DNA of 64,000 nucleotides from Bryobacterales bacterium (GTDB lineage: Bacteria > Acidobacteriota > Terriglobia > Bryobacterales > Bryobacteraceae): positions 1-64,000 of the forward strand of contig JADLBD010000211.1 of NCBI GenBank assembly GCA_020847975.1. The letters are read 5' to 3'. A program made the translations under genes and the position numbers. Under the pieces are notes generated by a model. The model saw nothing but the letters and a program-made list of their open reading frames with translations. It was not told the origin of the DNA and made no database searches. Positions 44,046-52,661 of the stretch are shown piece by piece. The number at the start of each line of letters is the position of its first letter. Position 1 is the first letter of the stretch.

Positions 44046-46001
44046 TCAGAACTGGAACTTCGCGGCGATCATGATGCGCCGCGGGATTCCGCTCTGTGAG
44101 GTGATCATTCCAAAGGTGCGCGAAACGATGGAACTATCCGGGTTGCCGGCATTCATGTGGTTCAGGATGTTCTGAGCCTCGAACCGCAGTTGGAGCCGCC
44201 GGGCTTCGGACAGAATCGGGAACGACTTCATGAGCGCGAAGTCGAACTGCGAGAAGCCCGGGCCGCGCATCTGTGTGAGATAGCTCGGGACATCACCTAT
44301 CTCATATCCTTGAACGACGCGAAATGCGCCCGGGTTGAAATAGGGGGTGAAGCCGGCCGAACCTTCCAATGCCCCATGGCCGCTCACGCCGTTGTTGTAG
44401 TTGACGCGGGGCACAACAAAGATGGGTTGCGAGTCGCGCCCCATACCGATGTTGTACCACTGGCTGCCGGGTCCGCCGACCGTGTTGCTGGGCGTGCGCA
44501 CGGCAATCGGCGTGCCGGAGCGGAACGTAGTGGTGCCTGCCAGAGACCAACCGCCCACCACTTTGTCGAGCACCTTCGCCCCGATGGTTTGCGGATTGCC
44601 AAGCAGTGTGTTGCCTTTGCCGACGGGGATGTCCCACGAGTAGTTGAACAGCATCTTGTGAGTGATGTCACTACCGGCAAGGCCGTAGACGCTGCCGAGG
44701 CCCAGTCCGGCTTGAGGGAACGGCATACCCTGCTGGCCGTCGAGCGCGCCGGAATCCTGCAACAGTTTCGCGAGCGTGTAGTTCGCCAGCAGACTGAACC
44801 CGCGGCCGAACCGGTGCTCCACCTGGAAGTAGCCCGCATGATAGTTCGAGGTGCCCAGCGGCTCGCCCACGGTCCAGATTTCCGACCACAGCGGATTGAG
44901 CTGGAACAGACGGCCATAGGGAAGCGTGGCGCCGCCCATGCCGGTGAGTGGAGCGATTTGACCGTAGAACGGATTCGGCACCTGCGTGCTCAACGCCATA
45001 CCCAGCGGCCCGATCTTATGATAGGCGTCGGGCAGAATGTGCTCACCCATCCCGAGGTAATAGGGAATGCCGCGGCCGAGGTTGGCGTTATAGGCGCCTT
45101 CCAGGACCCAGGAGTTCGTCCCCGAGCCGAATTCGCGTTGCAGGCTGAGCGAGATCACATGTTCGTGCTCGGGCGTGATGTTCGGCGCGCTGGCCAGGAA
45201 CCAGTTGCCCATCACGCTCTTGTTCAGCTCATTCACGTCGCGAGTCACCGGCACGTATCCGATCCCGTTCGGCATCGGACGGTCGAAGGTCAAAGGGAAG
45301 GTGAGGCCGCCGTCAGGCGAACCGCCTTGCACCAGGCGTGCGAGGTCGCCGTAGCCGATGTTCCACATCGAGCCGTTCAGGAATTGGCTGCCGGTGGAGG
45401 TGCCCCAGATTACGCCGTAACTGGCGCGCAATACGGTTTTGGGCATGAGTTGATAGGCCATGCCGAGGCGCGGCCCGAAGTGATAGGGCAGTGACCACTG
45501 AAGCGTCCGGCCGGGATATTCTTTCGTGCCCATCATGACCGCGCGGCCATAGATGCCTTTGGTCACCCAATCCGGAGCGGGCATGTTGGTGCCGGTAATT
45601 TTGAGAACCTGGTCCCAACTCCAGCCGGCGTTGGGTGTCCAGGGCCACTTGTAATCCTTGTCCCAGAAAGTCTGCCGGTCGAAACGCTCCGTGCGCGGAG
45701 GCTCGAAGTCCCAGCGAATTCCCATGTTGATAGTCAGCTTGCTGCTTACCCGGAAATCATCCTGAATGTAGGCGCCATGATAGGTTTGCAAGGAAGCAGG
45801 TCCGGCGTACTGGACGCCATCGCCGCCGGCGATGCCGCCCAGCAGCCATCCGGCCAGGCCGGAACCATAGCCATTCACCGGCGAATCATAATATTGCGAA
45901 GTCAGACTTCGAACCGTGTAGGTGGAGAAACGGCCGCCGGAGGGAACATTCGAGTAATATCTGCGGTGTTCGTAGCCCACTTTGATGGTGTGCTTGCCCA
46001 C
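44046..46001 (-). CDS. TonB-dependent receptor (Oar-like), C-terminal part after a frameshift
   Basis: A 651-codon frame from a GTG at 46001 that encodes the outer-membrane barrel of an Oar-like receptor: many alternating strands with Trp/Tyr/Phe and Asn-Pro turns, ending with AAKFQF, a typical barrel C-terminus (aromatic last residue). It is not a gene of its own: the N-terminal part is encoded in the other frame of the same strand (45902-47647), and the two fit together end to end at about 46000. A signal peptide or plug is absent here. If the junction is repaired the total is about 1200 residues, the usual size. This is either a real disruption or a sequencing error. Confidence 0.75.
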   Translation of the reverse strand: MGKHTIKVGYEHRRYYSNVPSGGRFSTYTVRSLTSQYYDSPVNGYGSGLAGWLLGGIAGGDGVQYAGPASLQTYHGAYIQDDFRVSSKLTINMGIRWDFEPPRTERFDRQTFWDKDYKWPWTPNAGWSWDQVLKITGTNMPAPDWVTKGIYGRAVMMGTKEYPGRTLQWSLPYHFGPRLGMAYQLMPKTVLRASYGVIWGTSTGSQFLNGSMWNIGYGDLARLVQGGSPDGGLTFPLTFDRPMPNGIGYVPVTRDVNELNKSVMGNWFLASAPNITPEHEHVISLSLQREFGSGTNSWVLEGAYNANLGRGIPYYLGMGEHILPDAYHKIGPLGMALSTQVPNPFYGQIAPLTGMGGATLPYGRLFQLNPLWSEIWTVGEPLGTSNYHAGYFQVEHRFGRGFSLLANYTLAKLLQDSGALDGQQGMPFPQAGLGLGSVYGLAGSDITHKMLFNYSWDIPVGKGNTLLGNPQTIGAKVLDKVVGGWSLAGTTTFRSGTPIAVRTPSNTVGGPGSQWYNIGMGRDSQPIFVVPRVNYNNGVSGHGALEGSAGFTPYFNPGAFRVVQGYEIGDVPSYLTQMRGPGFSQFDFALMKSFPILSEARRLQLRFEAQNILNHMNAGNPDSSIVSRTFGMITSQSGIPRRIMIAAKFQF

Positions 46002-47647
46002 AGTTTCTGGAGCGAAGCGAGCCCGCTATAGGTGGTGTCGAACGCCTGGCTCACCTGGCCGCCGCCGATGTCCGTGATCGTGTCCCGCACGCCGAGCAAG
46101 GGAACGCGGCCCTTGGTGGTGCCCAGCAGGTTCAACACTTCCTGCTGGATCGGCCAGCCAGTCGCATCCACATCCACCTGCTGGCCGGTGAGCGTGTAGC
46201 TGCGGACGACGCCTCCGCGCAAGTTCAGAGTCGTCGTGGGGCTGATTGTCATGATGTGGTCGAGCGAACCGGTGTAAGCCCGGCCCGTCGTCACACTCGC
46301 CGCCTGAAGCGGGGAAAGCCAGCGCGGGCTCTGCGAACTGTTGTCAAAGTGAGTTGCGGTGAAGTGCGTGGTGTGGCGGTTGTTCCAGTTCTGATCGATG
46401 CGGCCGGTCCACTTGTTGTTGCTGGAGGGGTTTGTGCTCGTGCCGACGAAGTTGCTGTCGTGGCTTGAACCAGGCAGCGGCGCGCGGTTGGGCTGCGGAT
46501 AATAGCCGAGGTAAATCTTCGAGAGCGGGTTGAAGCGATTCTGCGGGATCATGTTGCCGGGGAACGGATCGCGCTTCACCCGGGTGCCCTCGAGTTTTGC
46601 GGTGAGCGGATCAAAGATCTGCGCCTTCAGGCCGCTGTCGATCAGGGTCTGTGAGAAATCGCCCGAGCGTTCCAGATCCGTGGGCACGCCTGCCAGCAGC
46701 GTGTTGCTGCCGGAACGGTAGCGTCCACCCTCGAAGTTGAGAAAGAAGAACGTCTTGTCGCGGCCCTTATAGACCTTCGGAATCCAAACGGGTCCGCCCA
46801 GGCTGCCGCCGAATACGTTTTCGTGAAACACGCCCTTGGCGCGGCCGAACCGGTTCGAGTTCCAGTCGTTGGCGTTCAGCATGTCGTTCTTGAAGAATTC
46901 GTAGATCGAACCATGGAATTCGTTGGTTCCGGCGCGCGTCACCAGCGTCACGGCGCCGCCGGAGAGACGGCCGTATTCGGCAGAGAGGCCGTTCGTGATT
47001 ACTTTGAATTCCCCTACCGCTTCCATGGAGGGAACCGCGGGTGGAATGTCGTGATAATAGCCGGTCGAGACCGCGAGGCCGTCGATGTAGTACTCGACCG
47101 CCGCCGTGCGTCCTCCATTGATGCGGAAATCACTGCCGCGGCTCATCTGGTCGGAAGCGCCGTTCACGTTCGCTGTCAGGGCCGCGAACGCCAGGGCGTT
47201 CCGGTTGTATTGCGGCAATTGCTGGATGCGCCGGTTGTCAATGACCTGCCCGGTTTGCGCGTCTTCCGTTCGGAGAAGCGGGACCTCGGCGGTCACGCTG
47301 ATGCGCTCCGTCTGGGCGCCCACCTCCATGGTGAGATCCAGCGTGACGCGGTCGCCCACGCGGAGGGTGAACGGCCCCTGATTCAGGTTCTTGAAACCCT
47401 CAAATGTGGCGGAGAGTTTGTAGCTGCCGGGTATCAGGTTGGTGATCACATAAATGCCTTCGGCATTGGCGGTAGCGCCGCGCGCCACGTTGGTTTCCGT
47501 GTTTACGACGCTGATGACAGCGTTCGGAATCACCGCGCCGGAAGTATCTTTCACCTGACCGCCAACCGAGGCGCTGCTGGTCTGCGCGGTCATCGGAGCG
47601 GATACTAGAAACGAAATCAGAATTACGAATAAAATATTCTTTACCAT
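45902..47647 (-). CDS. TonB-dependent receptor (Oar-like), N-terminal part ending in a frameshift
   Basis: A 581-codon frame. It has a signal peptide (about 1-22), a carboxypeptidase-regulatory-like domain (about 26-110: VGGQVKDTSGAVIPNAVISV), a plug domain (about 115-265: INGGRTAAVEYYIDGLAV, then GAVTLVTRAGTNEFHG) and the first barrel strands (from about 270). The reading frame loses homology near codon 548 (position about 46003), after LASLQKLW; the final 33 codons are out-of-frame sequence. The true continuation lies in the -1/+2 frame at 46001. AAGGAG seven or so bases before the ATG is a good ribosome binding site. Substrate: probably an oligosaccharide or other large nutrient. Confidence 0.8.
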   Translation of the reverse strand: MVKNILFVILISFLVSAPMTAQTSSASVGGQVKDTSGAVIPNAVISVVNTETNVARGATANAEGIYVITNLIPGSYKLSATFEGFKNLNQGPFTLRVGDRVTLDLTMEVGAQTERISVTAEVPLLRTEDAQTGQVIDNRRIQQLPQYNRNALAFAALTANVNGASDQMSRGSDFRINGGRTAAVEYYIDGLAVSTGYYHDIPPAVPSMEAVGEFKVITNGLSAEYGRLSGGAVTLVTRAGTNEFHGSIYEFFKNDMLNANDWNSNRFGRAKGVFHENVFGGSLGGPVWIPKVYKGRDKTFFFLNFEGGRYRSGSNTLLAGVPTDLERSGDFSQTLIDSGLKAQIFDPLTAKLEGTRVKRDPFPGNMIPQNRFNPLSKIYLGYYPQPNRAPLPGSSHDSNFVGTSTNPSSNNKWTGRIDQNWNNRHTTHFTATHFDNSSQSPRWLSPLQAASVTTGRAYTGSLDHIMTISPTTTLNLRGGVVRSYTLTGQQVDVDATGWPIQQEVLNLLGTTKGRVPLLGVRDTITDIGGGQVSQAFDTTYSGLASLQKLWASTPSKWATNTADITRMFPPAAVSPPTRFEV

Positions 47648-47761
47648 ATCGTGATATATGGCTCCTTAATTAAATTCCCGGACATTATACTCTTTGGCTG
47701 CCGCCCGCCGCAAGCGGGTTAGCTCTTGAAACCCAGTCAATCCAGGACGGCCTGATCCCCC

Positions 47762-47790
47762 TTGACTCCGGGATGAGGTACGTGTATCGT
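47762..47790 (+). promoter_or_regulatory. Candidate sigma-70 promoter of the 47.85-kb receptor gene
   Basis: TTGACT at 47762-47767, a 17-base spacer and TATCGT at 47785-47790 lie about 60 bases before the ATG at 47850. The 202-base intergenic region is shared with the divergent receptor gene. Confidence 0.4.
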
Positions 47791-47849
47791 TCTCAAAACC
47801 GGATGATCGAGTCTGGTTTGGATTCTGTGCGCCTGAATAGGGGATCTGT

Positions 47850-50800
47850 ATGACAAAGTTCGCTGCTCCGCTCCTTTTGTGGATGCTAACCTGCGGGAGC
47901 GTTTTCGCTCAAGACTATCGCGCCAAGGTTCAAGGCACCGTGACGGACGCCACCGGCGCCATAGTGGCTGAGGCGCAGTTGCGGCTGCGCAACATCAATA
48001 CCGGAATCGAAGCCGCAAAGACTTCGAATCAAAGCGGCCAGTTTCTCTTCGATTTCGTGGAACCGGGCACATATGAATTGACCGCGGAACTGGCCGGATT
48101 CAGCCGGTTCGTGCAGCAGAACATACTGGTGCAGACACGCGGGGATATCACGGTGAACCCCGTTCTCAAGCTCGGCCAGGTAGTGGAGACGGTGAACGTC
48201 GCGGCGCAGACTGTCGAGGTACAGTTCAATACCTCCACGATGTCGTTGACGGTGGACCGGAAGATGCTCACGGACCTGCCTGTACTGGCCCGCAACCCGT
48301 TCACGCTCGTTCTCCTCGACCCGGCGGTGGTGAACCGTTACACCACCAACCTTGCCACGCGCAATCCGTTCTACATGTGGTCCTCGAGCCAGCTCGACGT
48401 GGGCGGCAACACGTCCACGAAAAATGAACTGCAATTGGACGGCGCTCCGCTCCAATTGGGCTACAAGGGTTCCTACGCGCCGCCGATGGACGCCACGCAG
48501 GAAGTGGCGGTGCAGCAGAACGCGGTGGACGCCGAATACGGCCACAGCGCCGGCGGCGTGTTGACTCTGTCCGTGAAATCGGGAACCAACGAGTACCACG
48601 GAACCGCCTATTACTTCGGACGCAATCCGGCGTTGAACGCGGTGACAAATTCCGTGGTGCGCGCGCCGAACCTGGTGCGCAACCACATCTACGGAGGCAC
48701 GTTCGGGAATCCCATCGTCAAGAACAAGCTGTTCAACTTTGTTTCCTTCGAGCGCTGGCAGACGAAGGATCCGCGGCAGGCGATCATGACCCTGCCGTCG
48801 GAACTCGAGCGCGGGGGAGATTTCTCGCAATCGCTCAATCCCGACGGCGGCTTGCGCGCCATCTTCGATCCGTTCACCACTCAATTGAGTTCGGCCGGCG
48901 TCGCCTCGCGCACGCCGTTCCCCGGCAACCGCATCCCGGTTTCCCAGATGGATCCGCTGGCCGTACGGTTCATGAAGGACATCTGGCTGCCCAACGGCCC
49001 CGGCGACAACATCACCGGAGTAAACAACTACAAGCAGGCCTACTTCTGGTACCTCTACAACTGGAACTTCAACAACCGCACGGACTGGAACGTCAATGAC
49101 AAGTGGAAGATCTTCGGGCGCTACAGCCGGTTCCGGACAGACCTTTCGCAAAACAACTACACTCCCAACAACTCGCCGGCCATGACGGATGACAACGGGG
49201 GCGTGATGAACTCGCGCAACATCGCCGCCGATGCGGTGTGGACCACGGGCCCCTCGACGGTAATCAACTTCCGCTGGAGCTACGCCACACTGAACGACGA
49301 CTACGATTCGCCCAAGAGCGCCATCGGCGGGGAGGGGCTGAAGCAGTTCTGGCCAAACGCATGGTACCAGTCCTACCTGCCGGGGATTCCAGCGGTCTAT
49401 TATCCAAACCTCGCGGTGAGCGGCGTGGGCAGCGCCAGCTTCGGCAAGGGCGGCTACTGGTATCAGCATCCGCAGAGCTACAACTACAGCGGGCGCGTCT
49501 CGAAGAACATGGGACGCCATTATCTGAAATGGGGCGGCGAGAGCCGGCTGCTGCGCGGCAGTTCGGTACGGCCGAATCTGATGAACTTCAGCTTCGGACC
49601 GGCGTTCACGGCCGATACGTTCCAGGCGCCGAATACGCGGTTACGCGGAGACGGCTGGGCGACGTTCCTGCTGGGCGCATTGGACAGCAGTTCCCAGGCG
49701 CAGCACATTCCGTTGCAGGAACCGCGGACTGACTTCTATGCAGCCTACATCCAGGACGATTTCAAGGTAAACAAGAACCTCACCATCAACCTGGGATTGC
49801 GCTATGAATATGAGACGGGGTTGTTCGATCCGCTGGACCGCGTTTCGCGGCCGCTCGATCTGACCGCGCCCATTCCCGACATGCAGAAGAATCCCCCGCC
49901 GATTCCCGCTGACATCGCGGCGCTCCGCGGGCAACCGTATCATTTCACCGGACCGTGGCAATTCGCGGGCAACGGAAATCCGCGCGGGATGTGGGACAGC
50001 AACAAAAAGGTGTTCATGCCCCGCCTCGGGGTGGCCATCCGGTTGAGCGACCGCATGTCGCTCCGCGCCGGATACGCGCGCTACGTCATTCCGCCGCTGC
50101 TGGTGAGCGACGTGTTGGGCGCGGCCGACTCGCGCTATGCCGGCTTTGGAGCCATTACGACCGTGGCGCCCTCCTTACAAGGTGTGCCGCAGGCGAGAAT
50201 CTCTGATCCTTTCCCTGCCGGATCGAACCCCTTGATCCCGCCAGTGGGAAGGAGCCTCGGCATCTACACCCGGCTCGGCAGCCAGGCCGACTGGAACGAG
50301 AAGGACATGCGGACCGGCGTGAATGACCGGTTCAACATCTCCTTCCAGCGCCAGTTGCCCTTCCTGATGCATGCCGATGTGACCTACTTCATGAACTTCG
50401 GCCACGACATGCCGTACAACGACCGTCTCAATCTGGCCGATCCGAACCTCAGCTACACCTACAAGGCGCTGCTCGATCAGACGGTGTCGAATCCGTTCTA
50501 TCAATACCTGACTCCGCAGACGTTCCCGGGTCAGTTGCGCAACCAGCCAACCGTGAGCCGCGGCTCACTGCTGAGACCGTATCCGCAGTATCTGGACCTG
50601 ACCCAGTTCAACACCAGCGGCTTCCTGAACCGCTACCATGCCCTGCAAGTTAAGGTGCAGCGCAATTTCAACAACGGCCTCATGTTCCTGGTGGCCTACA
50701 ACTTCAACCGCGAACAGAACAGCAACTTCTTCAATGACCCCGACGAGTACGCGGGGCGAGCAACGATGCTCGACAGCAACAACCCGCGCCATCGCATCTC

Positions 50801-51287
50801 GACGGCGAGCGTGTACGAACTGCCCTTCGGCAAGGGACACAAGTACCTGTCGAACGCGAACCCCTTTGTGAACGCGGTTTTCGGCGGCTGGTCCACCAGC
50901 ACGCTGCTCTTTTACAACTCGGGCGCCTATCTGCGCTTCGGCACGCAGGTGGGGCCGGACAACACGCCGGCAGTCTACCGCGACCGTGCGAAATGGTTTG
51001 ACCTTTCGGGCTTCAACCGCCAGCCGGCCTACACGCCGCGCACCAATCCGTGGCAGTATCCCGATCTGACGGGACCGCGCAACTGGAACCTGGACGTGAC
51101 ACTGTCGAAATTCTTCCCCATGACGGAACGGATAAAGCTGGAACTGCGGCTGGAATCGTACAACCTCACCAACAGCTTCGTTCCGAATGACCCGGCAACA
51201 GCGTTCACATCGGCCACTTTCGGACGTACCACCACGCAGAACAACCGCGGGCGGGAGTTTCAGTACACGGCGCGAATCCACTTCTGA
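47850..51287 (+). CDS. TonB-dependent receptor (Oar-like), complete
   Basis: A 1145-residue outer-membrane receptor. Signal peptide about 1-20 (SVFAQ); carboxypeptidase-regulatory-like domain about 24-108 (VQGTVTDATGAIVAEA); plug domain about 115-250 with the motifs NELQLDGAPL and GGVLTLSVKSGTNEYHG; then a long barrel (about 250-1145) with repeated aromatic strands and ending YTARIHF, a typical final strand. Such receptors import large substrates using TonB/ExbBD, not encoded here. It is divergent from the frameshifted receptor (202 bases). The two are paralogues but not close copies. It is followed by a hairpin and a triple repeat. Confidence 0.92.
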   Translation: MTKFAAPLLLWMLTCGSVFAQDYRAKVQGTVTDATGAIVAEAQLRLRNINTGIEAAKTSNQSGQFLFDFVEPGTYELTAELAGFSRFVQQNILVQTRGDITVNPVLKLGQVVETVNVAAQTVEVQFNTSTMSLTVDRKMLTDLPVLARNPFTLVLLDPAVVNRYTTNLATRNPFYMWSSSQLDVGGNTSTKNELQLDGAPLQLGYKGSYAPPMDATQEVAVQQNAVDAEYGHSAGGVLTLSVKSGTNEYHGTAYYFGRNPALNAVTNSVVRAPNLVRNHIYGGTFGNPIVKNKLFNFVSFERWQTKDPRQAIMTLPSELERGGDFSQSLNPDGGLRAIFDPFTTQLSSAGVASRTPFPGNRIPVSQMDPLAVRFMKDIWLPNGPGDNITGVNNYKQAYFWYLYNWNFNNRTDWNVNDKWKIFGRYSRFRTDLSQNNYTPNNSPAMTDDNGGVMNSRNIAADAVWTTGPSTVINFRWSYATLNDDYDSPKSAIGGEGLKQFWPNAWYQSYLPGIPAVYYPNLAVSGVGSASFGKGGYWYQHPQSYNYSGRVSKNMGRHYLKWGGESRLLRGSSVRPNLMNFSFGPAFTADTFQAPNTRLRGDGWATFLLGALDSSSQAQHIPLQEPRTDFYAAYIQDDFKVNKNLTINLGLRYEYETGLFDPLDRVSRPLDLTAPIPDMQKNPPPIPADIAALRGQPYHFTGPWQFAGNGNPRGMWDSNKKVFMPRLGVAIRLSDRMSLRAGYARYVIPPLLVSDVLGAADSRYAGFGAITTVAPSLQGVPQARISDPFPAGSNPLIPPVGRSLGIYTRLGSQADWNEKDMRTGVNDRFNISFQRQLPFLMHADVTYFMNFGHDMPYNDRLNLADPNLSYTYKALLDQTVSNPFYQYLTPQTFPGQLRNQPTVSRGSLLRPYPQYLDLTQFNTSGFLNRYHALQVKVQRNFNNGLMFLVAYNFNREQNSNFFNDPDEYAGRATMLDSNNPRHRISTASVYELPFGKGHKYLSNANPFVNAVFGGWSTSTLLFYNSGAYLRFGTQVGPDNTPAVYRDRAKWFDLSGFNRQPAYTPRTNPWQYPDLTGPRNWNLDVTLSKFFPMTERIKLELRLESYNLTNSFVPNDPATAFTSATFGRTTTQNNRGREFQYTARIHF

Positions 51288-51302
51288 TGTGACATAAGGC
51301 AG

Positions 51303-51326
51303 GGAGGCGAGACGAAACTCGCCTCC
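51303..51326. terminator. Hairpin after the receptor gene
   Basis: GGAGGCGAG and CTCGCCTCC form a perfect 9-bp stem around the loop ACGAAA, 16 bases after the receptor stop. There is no T-run, so this may be a Rho-linked or mRNA-stabilising end. Confidence 0.5.
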
Positions 51327-51365
51327 TACGGCCTCGCTGCCAGATCTGAGCTGGGCTAAGCTTTT

Positions 51366-51621
51366 CAGGGAACATTCGTCAATGTTCGCTGCGATCACGG
51401 AGTACCGCCACTGCGCGCAAGACGCGACGCCGCACGGCCAGTGCTCTCCAGGGAACCTTCGTCAATGTTCGCTGCAATCATGCAGCACGGCCACTGCGCG
51501 CAAGGCGCGATGCCGCACGGTCAGTGCTCTCCAGGGAACATTCGTCAATGTTCCCTGCAATCATGCCGCACGGCCGCTGCGCGCAAGGCGCGATGCCGCA
51601 CGGCCAGTGCGGCCAGTGCTC
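51366..51621. repeat. Three tandem 83-bp units, each with a GGGAACATT..AATGTTCCC hairpin
   Basis: Units start at 51366, 51449 and 51532, exactly 83 bases apart; the third ends with a small extra copy of ggccagtgc. Each begins with a hairpin (arms GGGAACATT and AATGTTCCC, loop CGTC); the third is perfect, the other two have one or two mismatches. Each also has a CGCGC-AAG-GCGCG stem and ends in a conserved GCACGG(C/T)CAGTGCTC segment. No spacers of CRISPR type and no ORF are present. It fills the 332-base gap before msrP, overlapping its stop by about 2 bases. The same arms occur in the 43978 hairpin. Confidence 0.85.
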
Positions 51622-52552
51622 AAAACTCCTTGCCGTTGTAAAGCCCCGCCACGTACTTCTCGTACCCGTTATAGAGCAGCGTCGGCCTCCGCTCCATGTT
51701 CGGGATCACTTTTTCGCTCGCCTGTGACCATCGCGGATGCGGCTTGTGCGGATTGACGTTCGAATAAAATCCGTATTCGCTCGATTGCAGCTTGTTCCAG
51801 AACGTCGGCGGTTCCTTCGTCACGAACTCGATCTTCACAATCGACTTCGGACTCTTGTAGCCGTACTTCCACGGCGTCACAATCCGCACCGGAGCCCCGT
51901 TCTGCTTCGGCAACGGCTTCCCGTACAGCCCCGTCACCATCATCGTCAGAGGATTCATCGCCTCGTCCATCCGCAGTCCTTCAAAATAGGGCCACGGATA
52001 CCAAGGCGTGCTCCGCATCCCCGGCATCTCCTTCGGCTTGCTCGCGCTCCAGAACCGGACATACTTCGCTTCCGCTTTCGGCTCCGCCAGTTTCACCAGG
52101 TTCGAGAACGGGAAGCCCGTCCACGGCACCGCCATCGACCAAGCTTCCACGCACCGGTGCCGGTACAACCGCTCCTCGAGCGGAAACATGTTCAATAAAT
52201 CGTCCAGGTCAAACGTCTTCGGCTTGTGCACCAGTCCTGTCACTTCCATCTTCCATGGACTGATGACGAAGGATCCTACTTTGTCCTTCACCGCCTGCTT
52301 GTCCTGCGGATCGAATTCGTAGAAATTGTTGTAGCCCGTCGCCGCCCACTCCTCAGTGATCGGACGGTCCAGAGTGAATTCCGGATTGCGTTTGGCCGGA
52401 TACAGCGGTCTCTTCCCCTCGGCCGCCGATACCAGACCCTCCAATCCCAGAAGTCCAGCCCCCAGCAAGATCTCCCGCCGGCGGTAATACACGCTCTCCG
52501 GTGTCGCCTCGCGTTCGGGAATTTCCCAGCCCAGTCGTTTCTTGATCAGCAT
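51620..52552 (-). CDS. msrP: MsrP (YedY): molybdopterin methionine sulfoxide reductase catalytic subunit
   Basis: A 310-residue protein of the sulfite-oxidase fold. The N-terminus has YYRRREILLGAG (about 22-33), a twin-arginine signal for export as a folded molybdoenzyme. The Mo-binding Cys is C134 in YRHRCVEAWSM, and a PWKYGYKSPKSI motif follows near 222. MsrP repairs oxidised methionine in periplasmic proteins, taking electrons from the membrane heme protein MsrQ. MsrQ is not adjacent: the next gene upstream is a secreted repeat protein and downstream is only the 83-bp repeat array, so the partner must lie elsewhere or be another cytochrome. Confidence 0.92.
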   Translation of the reverse strand: MLIKKRLGWEIPEREATPESVYYRRREILLGAGLLGLEGLVSAAEGKRPLYPAKRNPEFTLDRPITEEWAATGYNNFYEFDPQDKQAVKDKVGSFVISPWKMEVTGLVHKPKTFDLDDLLNMFPLEERLYRHRCVEAWSMAVPWTGFPFSNLVKLAEPKAEAKYVRFWSASKPKEMPGMRSTPWYPWPYFEGLRMDEAMNPLTMMVTGLYGKPLPKQNGAPVRIVTPWKYGYKSPKSIVKIEFVTKEPPTFWNKLQSSEYGFYSNVNPHKPHPRWSQASEKVIPNMERRPTLLYNGYEKYVAGLYNGKEF

Positions 52553-52661
52553 CCTTCAGCCCTTTCGCAGTCACGGTTCCTGCTCCCATCGTACCCCCCG
52601 ACGCAGCAGCCCCGCTATCTATATGCTGATTCGAACTCCGGCTATTCCCGCTCTCTGCCAG

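Noticed and set aside
44046-47647. Two separate receptor genes at 44-47.6 kb
   Set aside because: The first lacks a barrel and the second lacks signal and plug; the homology joins across the frameshift, so they are one disrupted gene.
51366-51621. CRISPR array
   Set aside because: The units are exactly 83 bp with no variable spacers; it is a tandem repeat with internal hairpins.
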